Shown: positions 52,990 through 61,965 of the stretch, piece by piece | How the letters are laid out: every line of letters starts with the position of its first letter | Numbering within the stretch: the stretch's first letter is position 1 | DNA from: Allokutzneria sp. A3M-2-11 16 | Lineage (GTDB): Bacteria > Actinomycetota > Actinomycetes > Mycobacteriales > Pseudonocardiaceae | Length of the DNA: 64,000 nucleotides | Direction of reading: 5' to 3' | Assembly (NCBI RefSeq): GCF_024213555.1 | Contig: NZ_JANAVO010000004.1 | Span: 310,001-374,000 of the forward strand | The notes under the pieces: generated by a model | Database searches by the model: none | What the model was told of the DNA's origin: nothing | Seen by the model: only the letters and a program-made list of their open reading frames with translations | Translations under genes and position numbers: made by a program

Positions 52990-54230
52990 CCAAGCTCACC
53001 AACCAGTTGGTGACCGCGGAACGCGAAGAGGTGGCTGACGCGATCCGGCGGCTGCTGGCCACTCCACTGATCACCGAACAAGCTCAACCGGAAGCCTTCG
53101 ACCTGATCCGCAGGCGGCGGGAACCCCTCCAGCAGTGGTTCGACTACTACTGCGGCTGGACGTTGACCGTCGAGCCGCGGCTCGGCTACGCCCGGCTCGT
53201 CAAGGTGCGGACCGCGACCGATCCGACCAGACCGGCCAGGCGGCTGCGGTCGGGCCGAGCACCGTTCGACCGCCGTCGCTACACGCTGCTGTGCGTCGTG
53301 GCGGCCGAGTTGCTCACCGTGCCGGTGACCACGATCGGCCTGCTGGCAGACCGGGTCGGCCGGGCAACCGCGACGGACGAGGTGGTGCCGACCTTCGACA
53401 CCGCCAACCGCGCTGAGCGCATGGCCTTCGTCGACGTCCTGCGGTTGTTGGAGTCCTACGGTGTCGTGGAGACCGTCGACGGCACGACGGAGTCCTTTGT
53501 GGACTCGGCGGCGGCCAAGGTGCTGTACCGGATCGATGCCACCCTGCTGCTCCGGCTGCTGGCGGTTCCGGTTGGACCATCACAGCTCGGCGTACCGATC
53601 GATGACGTGGCGCTGCGCTTCGACGAGCTGCTCGCCGCCATCTCGCACGAACGGCGATACGGTCTGGGTTCCGGTGCCCACGACGAGTCCGCCACCCGGT
53701 CGGAGGTGCAGCGCAACCTCTGGCTCCGGCACTCCGTGTTCCGCCGTCTCGTGGACGATCCGGTGCTGTACTTCGAAGACCTCCTCCCCGAAGAGCGCGC
53801 CTACCTCGCCTCCCCGACCGGTCGGCAGCTGCTGCGCCGTGCCGCGGAGCAAGGCGGTTTCGTCCTTGAGGAACGCGCCGAAGGGCTTCTCCTGGTGGAC
53901 GTCGACGGCATCGCCACCGACAGCCGCTTCCCGGACGACGCGGGCAACGCGAAGGTCGCGGCGCTGCTGTTGCTGGAATCGCTGACCGGGCCCGCCACCG
54001 TCGAGCAACTCGAAATCCAGGTGGAGGACCTGCTTTCCCGCTTTCCCCGGTGGGCCAAGACCTATCGAGACGAGGACGGTCCTCGACAGCTCGTTTCCGA
54101 CGCCGTCGCGGTCTTGACAGCTTTCGGCCTCGCAGAACGGGAAGGCGGCATCATCCGACCCCTTCCAGCCGCGGCTCGGTACGCCGTAGACGCCCCCAGG
54201 ACCACCGATCCCGGAGAAGCAACGCCATGA
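52986..54230 (+). CDS. jetB: Wadjet JetB-type KITE subunit (TIGR02678/DUF2398)
   Basis: A 414-residue protein of the TIGR02678 type. It has winged-helix pairs with signature pieces RRRREPLQQWFDYYCGWTL, SGRAPFDRRRYTLLCVVAAEL and LRLLESYGVVETVDG, as expected of KITE proteins that sit on the kleisin of condensin-like complexes. Part of the DNA-loop-extruding Wadjet machine. Both ends overlap neighbouring jet genes by ATGA, so stoichiometry is probably coupled. Confidence 0.93.
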   Translation: MTKLTNQLVTAEREEVADAIRRLLATPLITEQAQPEAFDLIRRRREPLQQWFDYYCGWTLTVEPRLGYARLVKVRTATDPTRPARRLRSGRAPFDRRRYTLLCVVAAELLTVPVTTIGLLADRVGRATATDEVVPTFDTANRAERMAFVDVLRLLESYGVVETVDGTTESFVDSAAAKVLYRIDATLLLRLLAVPVGPSQLGVPIDDVALRFDELLAAISHERRYGLGSGAHDESATRSEVQRNLWLRHSVFRRLVDDPVLYFEDLLPEERAYLASPTGRQLLRRAAEQGGFVLEERAEGLLLVDVDGIATDSRFPDDAGNAKVAALLLLESLTGPATVEQLEIQVEDLLSRFPRWAKTYRDEDGPRQLVSDAVAVLTAFGLAEREGGIIRPLPAAARYAVDAPRTTDPGEATP

Positions 54231-57200
54231 CGGTGACCGCACTCCCACGCCACTCCACAGGAGAGCCGACGGCGCGCTCCGCGCGCTGGCTACCGAGCCG
54301 CGCGGGCATCCTCAACGTATGGCGGTACTACGACGAGGTCTTCGAGTTCCACGAAGGCCGCCTGTTGCTCCGCGGCCCCAACGGCAGCGGCAAGTCGAAG
54401 GCACTGGAGCTGCTCCTGCCGTTCCTGTACGACGCGAACCTGCGCGCCAACCGGCTCTCGACCTTCGGTACCAGCGAACGGACCATGCACTGGAACCTCA
54501 TGGGCGAGGGCGCGAGCGGAACCACCCGAGTCGGGTACGTGTGGATGGAGTTCCGCTTCCCCAACGAGCCGGAGCAGTGGTTCACGTGCGGCGCCCGGCT
54601 CCAGGCGAGCACGCACACGACCACGGTGCACCCCGACTACTTCATCACGAACCTCCGCGTTGGCCTTGACGGTTTTTCCCTTGTCAATCAAGCAGGCCAG
54701 CCGCTGACGAAGAAGGCTCTGGAGGAACGTCTCGGCGCAGACGGCGTCGTTCACGACAACGCTGGGGACTATCGGGCAGAGGTCCGCACCACCCTGTTTC
54801 CTGGACTGAGCGAGCAGCGCTTCGACGCGTTGATCACCGCGCTCCTCCAGCTGCGCCAACCGAAGCTGTCGCAGCGGCTCGACCCCAGTCTGCTGTCGAA
54901 CCTGCTCTCCAAGGCGCTGCCACCGTTGGGGCAGCAGGAGATCGAGGACCTCGCCGAGGGCTTCGAACGACTGGACGCGCAACGGGAACGGCTGAAGTCC
55001 TTGGAAGAGGAGGTGTCGGCGACCCGCACGCTTGCGAGTCGGCAGAAGACCTACGCGCAGCGGGTGCTCCGCGCGGGCGCCGCGAACGTGATCTCGGCGA
55101 CCACCGAGCTGGAGAACCTGGCGAAGACCGCGCGGACTTCTGCCGAGCAGTACGAGAAAACCGCCCAGCAAAAGGAAAAATCCGAGAACGACGTCGAGGA
55201 ACTCGCGGCGGAGATCGAGACCACCGAAGCACGCAAGACGGGGTTGGTCGAAAGCGAGGAGTACAAGCAGGGGAAGGAACTCGACCGTCTGCGCCAGATG
55301 ACCGTCGAAGCTGGCAGCACCGCCACACGGCTTCGCGACGACGCCGCCAACAAGCGATCGGCGGCGGTGCGCGACGAGGAGGCCAGACAGGCGGCTGAGC
55401 TCTCGGAGAGCCAGCGGGCCGAAATCGTGCGAAGCCAGGAACTCCAGACCCGCAGCGCGGCGACCCGCGCCAGCTTGGCAAGCGTCCACGCCGAAGTGGT
55501 GGCGCAGCTGGAAACCGACTCCGGCCCCGCCCGCGCTCTGCTCAGCGCGGCGATCCGGAGCAGGCAGGAGCAGCTCGACACGGTCCGGGGCGCGGTGAAC
55601 GAGCACGAACGAGCCGTCGATCGCCGCACATCCGCCGAGGGTGATCTCGACGAAGCACGGGGCCGTCTCTCCCAGGCCCAGGACCGGCTCACAACCGCAA
55701 TCGCGGAACACGAGGCGGTCCTGGACGCCCTGAGTTCGCAGCTGCTCGCGTGGGCGGCGAACTGCCGAGAGTTGCTCTTCGCCGATCCCGGCGCGCTGCT
55801 GGCCCACCTGGAATCCGAACCGGCGCTGATCGCGGCCGTCGATGCGGCTGCGACCCCCGTCCTGGAAGACATCGCCGGGAAGGAGGCGATCATCACGGCG
55901 GCCGTCGACGCGGCTCGCCGTGAGCGCACCGAAGTAGCCGACGAGCTGGCGCGGCTGCGCACCGAGCGGGACCTGCCGCCGGTCGCTCCGCCCACCAGGA
56001 CCACCGATCGCGCGACGATGACCGGTGCACCTCTGTGGCGGCTCGTCGATTTCGCCGACTCGACACCAGATCGCACGGCCGCGTCGATCGAGGCGGCCCT
56101 CGAAGGAAGCGGCTTGCTCGACGCCTGGGTCGGCGCTCGCGGTGAGATCGAGGGACACGACGTCTTCGCCGATCCCGATGCGCTACCGCCGGTCCGGAGC
56201 CGCTCCCTCGCCGACGTGCTGGTTGCCGAACACGAAGCCGTGCGCCGTCTCCTGGGCTCAATCGCCTACGGAGATGAGCTTCCCGACGCGCTGGTGGCCA
56301 TCGGCGGCGACGGAACCTGGCGCCTGGGTTCGTTGTCCGGCAGCTGGGCCAAGGACCACGCCTCCTACATCGGCACGCTCGCGCGCCAGCGCGCCCGGCA
56401 GCGGCGCATCGACGAGCTGACCGTGCTGATCGCGGAGTACGACACGACTTTGGCGTCACTCGACGACCAGCTGACCGGCTTGTCGGCCCGACGCCAGGTG
56501 CTGCGTGACGAACGCGGAGCACGGCCGAGCCACGCGGCGGTGAACGATGCCGCGGACACCGTGAGGCGGCGGGAATCCGAGCGATCCGCCGCCGAAGCGG
56601 CCGTCCGATCCCGCGTCGGCGTAGTCACCGAACGAGAACGGATGGTGACGCGCGCTCTCCGTGAGCTGACGAGCGTGGCCGCCGAGCACGGCGTGCCAAC
56701 GGACCGCGCAGCGTTGAAGGCGCTGGAAAAGGCGATCCGCTCGTTCCACGACCAGGCCGAGAGCTGGTTGGAAGCACACAGCCAACTGATCTCGTCCCGT
56801 CAGCATCTCCACGACATGGCCGAACGGGCGCTGCGTTCGGAAAGCATCGCCGCCGAGCGCGAAACCGAAGCCGCGCGGGCCGCCGCCGAGCACGACCAGT
56901 TGGCCGCCAAGCTCAACGCAATCGACAGCACTTTCGGGGTGGACTACCGCGAGGTGCTCACCGAGATCGACGAACTGCGGAGGAAGCTCGGGCAGCTGAG
57001 CGCGGACCAGCACAAGGCGAGGGCACGCGTGACCGAACTCGCCACGGCACTCGGCGAACTCCGGGTCCAGCACAAGAACGACGCCGAGGCCCACGAAGAA
57101 GCCGGAGTCCAACGAGATGCCGCAGCGACGCGCTTCCGCCAGCTGACCAGCGGTGTCTTCCCCGCTGACGGCGGCGCCGATGACGCTCTCGAAGCGACCC

Positions 57201-58240
57201 TCGCCGCATCAGAAGGCGTCCGCGCCACGTTGGACGCTGCCCGCCTGGTCGCCGCCGCCTGGCCCGTGATCCCCCACTCCCCCGCGAACATCAGCGACGC
57301 GCTGCACCGGCTCCTGGAATCCGTTCACTCCTGCCGCGAGAGCTTGAAGTCCCGCGCCGACCTCGATCTCGAAACCGATGAGGACGTGCAGGTCTTCACC
57401 GCCGTGGTGGACGGTATCCGGGTCGGTGCCGCCGAGCTGCTGGCCATCCTCCGCGCCGAGGCCGAGGAGAGCCGCCGCGAGATCACCGACCGCGAACGCG
57501 CGCTGTTCGACCAGACGTTGACCGGGGACATCCGACGCCACCTCGCCGCGCGGATCAGACAGGCGAACGAGCTCGTCGACGGCATGAACGCCCGCCTGGA
57601 ACGCGTCCGGACCGCGTCCAAGGTGGCTGTCCGGCTGGTCTGGCAAGTGGCTCCCGACCTACCAGCTGGCACGAAAGCCGCCCGCGACCTGCTGCTCAAG
57701 GACCCCGCCGGGTTGAACGACGCCGACCGCGAGTCCCTGCACCGCTTCTTCCGCGACCGCATCGAACAGGCCAAGGCCGACGACACCGCGACCAGCTGGG
57801 AACAGCAACTCGGCCAGGTCTTCGACTACACCGCGTGGCACCAGTTCGTCGTCAAGGTCGACCGCGCCAACGGTGCCGGTTGGCAGCTGCTGACCCGCAA
57901 GCTCCACGGCGCCCTCTCCGGCGGCGAGAAGGCGATCGCCCTGCACCTCCCCCTGTTCGCCGCCGTCGCCGCTCACTACCAGGCAACTCCTCCCGCCCCA
58001 CGCGTCATCCTGCTCGACGAGGTCTTCGTCGGCGTCGACACCACCAACCGAGGCCAGGTGTTCGCCCTGCTGTCCCTCCTCGACCTCGACCTCATGCTCA
58101 CGTCCGACCACGAGTGGTGCGTCTACTCCGAACTCAGCGGCATCGGCATCCACCAGCTGATCACCGCCTCCGACGGCGACGACGCCGTCACCACCGCCCG
58201 CTTCACCTGGAACGGCCACCAACTACTTCCGCAGGACTAG
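54227..58240 (+). CDS. jetC: Wadjet JetC-type SMC ATPase (TIGR02680)
   Basis: A 1337-residue SMC/MukB-like ATPase. Walker A GPNGSGKS at residues 50-57, signature LSGGEKA from residue 1230 and Walker B VILLDEVFVGVD with Asp1264-Glu1265. Between lie two long coiled-coil arms (about 250-600 and 750-1100) with a hinge of uncertain fold. It folds with JetA and JetB, extrudes circular DNA and hands it to JetD for cutting, which limits plasmids. All catalytic motifs are intact, so the system is probably active. Confidence 0.95.
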   Translation: MTVTALPRHSTGEPTARSARWLPSRAGILNVWRYYDEVFEFHEGRLLLRGPNGSGKSKALELLLPFLYDANLRANRLSTFGTSERTMHWNLMGEGASGTTRVGYVWMEFRFPNEPEQWFTCGARLQASTHTTTVHPDYFITNLRVGLDGFSLVNQAGQPLTKKALEERLGADGVVHDNAGDYRAEVRTTLFPGLSEQRFDALITALLQLRQPKLSQRLDPSLLSNLLSKALPPLGQQEIEDLAEGFERLDAQRERLKSLEEEVSATRTLASRQKTYAQRVLRAGAANVISATTELENLAKTARTSAEQYEKTAQQKEKSENDVEELAAEIETTEARKTGLVESEEYKQGKELDRLRQMTVEAGSTATRLRDDAANKRSAAVRDEEARQAAELSESQRAEIVRSQELQTRSAATRASLASVHAEVVAQLETDSGPARALLSAAIRSRQEQLDTVRGAVNEHERAVDRRTSAEGDLDEARGRLSQAQDRLTTAIAEHEAVLDALSSQLLAWAANCRELLFADPGALLAHLESEPALIAAVDAAATPVLEDIAGKEAIITAAVDAARRERTEVADELARLRTERDLPPVAPPTRTTDRATMTGAPLWRLVDFADSTPDRTAASIEAALEGSGLLDAWVGARGEIEGHDVFADPDALPPVRSRSLADVLVAEHEAVRRLLGSIAYGDELPDALVAIGGDGTWRLGSLSGSWAKDHASYIGTLARQRARQRRIDELTVLIAEYDTTLASLDDQLTGLSARRQVLRDERGARPSHAAVNDAADTVRRRESERSAAEAAVRSRVGVVTERERMVTRALRELTSVAAEHGVPTDRAALKALEKAIRSFHDQAESWLEAHSQLISSRQHLHDMAERALRSESIAAERETEAARAAAEHDQLAAKLNAIDSTFGVDYREVLTEIDELRRKLGQLSADQHKARARVTELATALGELRVQHKNDAEAHEEAGVQRDAAATRFRQLTSGVFPADGGADDALEATLAASEGVRATLDAARLVAAAWPVIPHSPANISDALHRLLESVHSCRESLKSRADLDLETDEDVQVFTAVVDGIRVGAAELLAILRAEAEESRREITDRERALFDQTLTGDIRRHLAARIRQANELVDGMNARLERVRTASKVAVRLVWQVAPDLPAGTKAARDLLLKDPAGLNDADRESLHRFFRDRIEQAKADDTATSWEQQLGQVFDYTAWHQFVVKVDRANGAGWQLLTRKLHGALSGGEKAIALHLPLFAAVAAHYQATPPAPRVILLDEVFVGVDTTNRGQVFALLSLLDLDLMLTSDHEWCVYSELSGIGIHQLITASDGDDAVTTARFTWNGHQLLPQD

Positions 58241-58249
58241 GGGGCGAAA

Positions 58250-58930
58250 GTGCCGGAGTTCTACACCGATCCGCAGGGCCGAATCAGACCCATCCGAGGC
58301 AAGGGTGGTCTGGTAGCTGGCGCAGTCGCCGTGGGGATATTCGCCTCCAGCGGCGGAGCAATCTCATTAGGCGGCACCACGGCCAGCGAGATCGGTGTCG
58401 CCCAAGCAGGCAGCTCACCATCGCTCCAGTTGCGAGCACGTAAGAGCGAGAGCCAGAAGGCCGCCCGGCGAGGTGATGCTGCTGGGGCATGGCAGCGAAT
58501 GGGGCTACGACAACTACGCCGCCCCGCCCGCCAACAAGCCGAATGCGTCACCGCCTCCTACGGCCAGGTACGAGAGTTCTTCACCCGGCACCGCTGTAAG
58601 TCCCTGGACCGGATGCTGTTCCCCGTGGCGGACAAGACTGGTAACACCGCAGTGGTGTCCGTCGTGTGGGTCGGGCTAACCAACAGCAACGACGCCAGGA
58701 GGTTCCGGACGCTGATGGACGAGCACGGCACCGGTGACATCACCCCGCTCGGCGCACAACTGCTCGGCCTGGCCAACATCACGTTCACCGGCCTCCGCTA
58801 CGGCAGCGACCGTGATGGCAGCACCGTCACCATCGCCGAGGCCGAGAACGCTGCGGGAAGCCACTTCGACCACGACACCCTGGACGCCATCGCCGAAGTC
58901 GCCGCCCTTCTGCCTCGTGGTCGAGGTTGA
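58250..58930 (+). CDS. Membrane-anchored protein trailing the Wadjet operon
   Basis: A 226-residue protein starting MPEFYTDPQGRIRPIRGKGG with one hydrophobic helix (LVAGAVAVGIFASSGGAISLGG) near residue 20-42, then a basic stretch (RARKSESQKAARRGDAAGAW) and a globular C-terminal half (VVSVVWVGLTNSNDARRFRTLMDEHGTGD). No domain is recognised. GTG 58250 is 9 bp after jetC with GGGGGCG upstream, so it is the last gene of the operon. Whether it serves Wadjet is unknown. Confidence 0.7.
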   Translation: MPEFYTDPQGRIRPIRGKGGLVAGAVAVGIFASSGGAISLGGTTASEIGVAQAGSSPSLQLRARKSESQKAARRGDAAGAWQRMGLRQLRRPARQQAECVTASYGQVREFFTRHRCKSLDRMLFPVADKTGNTAVVSVVWVGLTNSNDARRFRTLMDEHGTGDITPLGAQLLGLANITFTGLRYGSDRDGSTVTIAEAENAAGSHFDHDTLDAIAEVAALLPRGRG

Positions 58931-58934
58931 TCAA

Positions 58935-58948
58935 TGACGGATCCGTCA
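58935..58948. promoter_or_regulatory. 14-bp perfect palindrome after the Wadjet operon
   Basis: TGACGGATCCGTCA begins 4 bp past the stop of the trailing gene and 162 bp before the next start. It might be an operator for the next gene or a weak terminator stem; it has no loop or T-run, so an operator is likelier. Confidence 0.4.
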
Positions 58949-59109
58949 CGCCGTGAACAGTCCGGCGAATCGCACTCAAGGCTCGGCAATCAAAGGTGTA
59001 CTCGGCGGTACCACACCCACTCGTGGTCATGGAGGAGATCCGAGAGTGGGTGCGCGGGCTGGTGCCGAGCGCGTGACGATCTGCCTGATCCGCAATCTGG
59101 AGGTGGAGG

Positions 59110-60942
59110 GTGACCGAACGTCCGAAGTGCGGACGTCCGACAAAGGCTGGCACGCCGTGTGGAGCGGTGGTTCGCCGATCAGTGCCGTTGAGCTCGATGG
59201 CGCCGGCTTGTCGCAAACACATGACCGCGAAAGAACAGCAGGAGTTCGACTCCAACCCGCTGTGGTCTACCGAGGGCCAAATCCTGTGGTTGTTCGGCGA
59301 ACAGCACGAGTACCCCGGTTTGTTGACGATCGCCGAGATCTCCAGGCGGCTGTTGCTGTCGCAACCGACCGTGTCGTACACGCTGACGCAGTTGTTGAAG
59401 AAAGGCAAGGCGACGACGTGCCAGGTGGATCGGCGGGAAGTGTGGGGAACCAGCGACCAGGTCATGGCGTGGCTCAGGAAACGCCGTCTGGAGGCAGAGC
59501 GGATCCAGAGCGAACGAGAGGAGGCGCGCGAGCGCGTCACGAAGACCAACGAGGCGTTGGCCGATGCGGCGACGCAGCTGCGTGAGGTCTGCGCAGGACG
59601 CGGAGTCAGCGTGTCGACCTTCGGTGGCTACGGCACCGACTCCGACGAACCTCGCAAACTCTCGCTCTTACTGGCGGTGGACGATCCGGAGGCCGCCGTC
59701 TGGCTGGTCGGGCGCATGAGCAGGCCCGTTCCCGGGGAGGACGCGCCGTCCGACGAACGTTGGGCCGAGCACATCGAACACGTCGAGGAGCTTCTCAGCT
59801 GCTTCGAATGGGCGGGATGGTCAGAACATGAGCACGACTACTTCACGGAGTACGACGACGAGACCGGACCGGTGCTGTACACGACCCTGCGTCGGACCTG
59901 CATGGCGTTCGACGTCGAATTCCACCCATCGACCGCCCAGCTCCGTCTTCTTCCGCACGAGTATCCAGGCGGCTGGCCACAGGTCTTCAGCATGCTGGAC
60001 GACGAAGTCGTGATCGAACTCGGCGGTGACGTCGACGAGCAGATGGAGCGCGTTACCGAGCGCGCGGGTGCACTCGGTCTGCTTGATGCCACTCGGGTCG
60101 AGGTCGATCCTGTTGCTGACGTGTCGTTGCGGCAGTTCATGGCCGTCCAGCTGAGAGAGCATGTCTTCGAGGAGATCGCACAATACCGCGAGAAGTCCCT
60201 TCAAGACGCCGTCGGTGACCTCGACGCAGACCCATACCTCCAAACCTACTTCGCCACCGTTGTTGACGTGTTCGGGCGAGATGCGCTGCCGGATCTCGTG
60301 CCGAACGCCGCCGTGCACGGAATCGCGGCATGGTGCTGGCGCAACGACACCGAGGTGGAGGCGTGGCACGTGCCGGATGACGTGCTTATGGCCAGGATCA
60401 ACATCGCGGTCACCAAGAAGATCTCCGACTACGTCGACCCGTACGAGGGCGTCGACTGGCCCGGCCTTGAGACAGCTCTGACCGATTCAGAGTGGACGCT
60501 CCCAGACGGGAGAGCGATCTCCGGCCTGTTCGGAGAGGGATGGCAGGAAGTTCGTGACTCCGTAAGCGAAAAACTCACGACGTGGCGACGTCTGGACGAG
60601 GATCTGCTCGGACCAGCGGCAACGTTGCGGTTGCTGACGATTGGCGGCTCGACCAGCTACACGTGGACGTGGTGGGGGCAAGGCCGGTGGGCAGCTGTGT
60701 GCCGCGCCATCGTCGAAGACGCTGTCGCTGGCGGCATCATTCTTCCTGCGCCCTATGACGGCCTTGGTTCAGAACGTTTCATCGCCGACCTCGCAGAGCC
60801 GGATCAGCTCGACGACGAGGCACTGGAATGGCTAATTGACATGCCTGCCGCCGACGTCGACGGGCCCCGCGGACTGCGGTTCCACGACGCCAGCAAGCCC
60901 ATCTCGCGCATCGTGGAACCAGTCGACTGGGATCTGGAGTGA
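59110..60942 (+). CDS. Large unknown protein with Cys/His motif and winged helix
   Basis: A 610-residue acidic protein. The N-terminus has KCGRPTKAGTPCG followed by ACRKH (a C-x8-C...C-x2-H cluster that could bind zinc), then a winged helix at about residues 70-105 (TIAEISRRLLLSQPTVSYTL). The rest is a long acidic region rich in Asp, Glu and Trp with no recognised domain, e.g. YVDPYEGVDWPGLETAL. GTG 59110 follows GGAGGTGGAGG. G+C is lower than in the flanks, which fits acquired DNA. Next to a tRNA and the Wadjet operon; a defence or regulatory role is possible. Confidence 0.72.
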   Translation: MTERPKCGRPTKAGTPCGAVVRRSVPLSSMAPACRKHMTAKEQQEFDSNPLWSTEGQILWLFGEQHEYPGLLTIAEISRRLLLSQPTVSYTLTQLLKKGKATTCQVDRREVWGTSDQVMAWLRKRRLEAERIQSEREEARERVTKTNEALADAATQLREVCAGRGVSVSTFGGYGTDSDEPRKLSLLLAVDDPEAAVWLVGRMSRPVPGEDAPSDERWAEHIEHVEELLSCFEWAGWSEHEHDYFTEYDDETGPVLYTTLRRTCMAFDVEFHPSTAQLRLLPHEYPGGWPQVFSMLDDEVVIELGGDVDEQMERVTERAGALGLLDATRVEVDPVADVSLRQFMAVQLREHVFEEIAQYREKSLQDAVGDLDADPYLQTYFATVVDVFGRDALPDLVPNAAVHGIAAWCWRNDTEVEAWHVPDDVLMARINIAVTKKISDYVDPYEGVDWPGLETALTDSEWTLPDGRAISGLFGEGWQEVRDSVSEKLTTWRRLDEDLLGPAATLRLLTIGGSTSYTWTWWGQGRWAAVCRAIVEDAVAGGIILPAPYDGLGSERFIADLAEPDQLDDEALEWLIDMPAADVDGPRGLRFHDASKPISRIVEPVDWDLE

Positions 60943-61222
60943 AATTCGGATTTCAGGTCCGCCGCGGACCTCGAAAGATCGCAACTCGGTCGACTTGGTT
61001 CACCCAGATGATCTGCGGCAACTGTATGCCGCCTTTCGGACATGGTGCGCTCAGCGTGGATCAACAGCCCTTTTTCCTCGCTGAGCTGCGCCTTGAACCT
61101 AAAGCCGATGTGCACGCACCCAGCGTCACGGATGCGAGACGAAGCCCTGACGGAGCACCTGAGTGCATGCCCGAACATCATCTGAGTGGATCTTAATTTC
61201 AGTTGTTTCGCCTGGTGAGGCG
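60943..61222. other. Intergenic stretch without a convincing gene
   Basis: This 280-bp gap has lower G+C than the rest of the window. Short frames exist on both strands, but none has a ribosome binding site with matching codon bias. No att-like copy of the neighbouring tRNA 3' end was found in it by eye. It could be the eroded edge of the island. Confidence 0.5.
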
Positions 61223-61299
61223 TGGTGCCCCTGGAGCGACTCGAACGCTCACTGTACAGATTTTGAGTCTGCTGCCTCTGCCGATTGGGCTACAGGGGC
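61223..61299 (-). tRNA. tRNA with anticodon CAA (Leu) and short variable loop
   Basis: A full 77-nt cloverleaf on the minus strand with encoded CCA. Acceptor GCCCCTG/CAGGGGC, D-arm GCC/GGC, anticodon stem GCAGA/TCTGT with loop CTCAAAA (U33, anticodon CAA, codon UUG), T-arm GAGCG-TTCGAGT-CGCTC. The variable region is only 6 nt, whereas tRNA-Leu is class II with a long variable arm. Either an isoacceptor charged in a non-standard way, or a tRNA with a different identity. Its 3' end faces the Wadjet side, the direction from which islands insert. Confidence 0.88.
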
Positions 61300-61359
61300 G
61301 CACCGGGTAGCAGTGTACGTGGTGGTGCTGATCATATCGGACGGGGTGCGGGGGTGGGC

Positions 61360-61887
61360 GTGCGGCCGACGTTGGTGGTGGTGAGCGGGCCGGCGGGGGC
61401 GGGGAAGACGACGTTGGCGCATGAGCTGGCGAAGCGCATCGGGTGTCCGGCGGTGTGCCGGGATGAGATCAAGGAGGGGATGGTGCATGCGGCGCCGCGC
61501 GCACCAAGGGATGAGCTGAGCCTGAAGGCGCTGGGGGCCTTCTTCGGGGTGGTGGAGCACCTGCTGCGGGCGGGGGTGACGACGGTGGCGGAGGCGGCGT
61601 TCCAGGATCGGTTATGGCGGCCTGGGCTGGAGCCGCTACGGGACATAGCGGACGTCAAGGTCGTGCACTGCGTGGTGGATGCGGAAGTGGCGATGGAGCG
61701 CAGGGTGCGGAGGTGGCGGGAGAACCCGGTACGGCGGGCGCACGAGGACGAGCCGGTGGAGCTTGGGGAGTTTGAGCGGGTCACAACCACTGCGCCGTGG
61801 ATGGAGGTGGACACGACGGACGGGTATCGGCCGGGGTTGGAGAGCGTGGTGGCGTTCGTCGGCTTGCGGGGGCCGGAGCTGGGCTGA
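61360..61887 (+). CDS. P-loop kinase / AAA family ATPase
   Basis: A 175-residue P-loop protein with Walker A SGPAGAGKTTLA at residues 8-19 and CRDEIKEGM downstream, as in small-molecule kinases of the chloramphenicol-phosphotransferase, shikimate-kinase or zeta-toxin kind. A lid region has RRVRRWRENPVRRAHEDE. GTG 61360 is used; GTG 61354 is an alternative. Probably phosphorylates a small substrate; no partner antitoxin is seen. Divergent from the tRNA. Confidence 0.85.
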   Translation: MRPTLVVVSGPAGAGKTTLAHELAKRIGCPAVCRDEIKEGMVHAAPRAPRDELSLKALGAFFGVVEHLLRAGVTTVAEAAFQDRLWRPGLEPLRDIADVKVVHCVVDAEVAMERRVRRWRENPVRRAHEDEPVELGEFERVTTTAPWMEVDTTDGYRPGLESVVAFVGLRGPELG

Positions 61888-61965
61888 AACGATCAGGATC
61901 GGGTGGCGTTTACGTGATCGTCCCGTTGGTAACTACCCACTCGGCAGCCACCCTGAGGAGACGAC

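Noticed and set aside
60804-61181. 125-codon minus-strand frame over the end of the 610-residue gene
   Set aside because: Overlaps a strongly biased plus-strand gene and has no ribosome binding site; a shadow.
60939-61196. 85-codon frame overlapping the stop of the 610-residue gene (GTGA)
   Set aside because: The overlap looks like coupling, but composition is unlike coding DNA here, no domain is visible, and the opposite strand has an equally long frame.
61223-61299. att site with an integrase island at the tRNA
   Set aside because: No integrase gene and no direct repeat of the tRNA 3' end were found by eye in the window, so an insertion boundary cannot be claimed.
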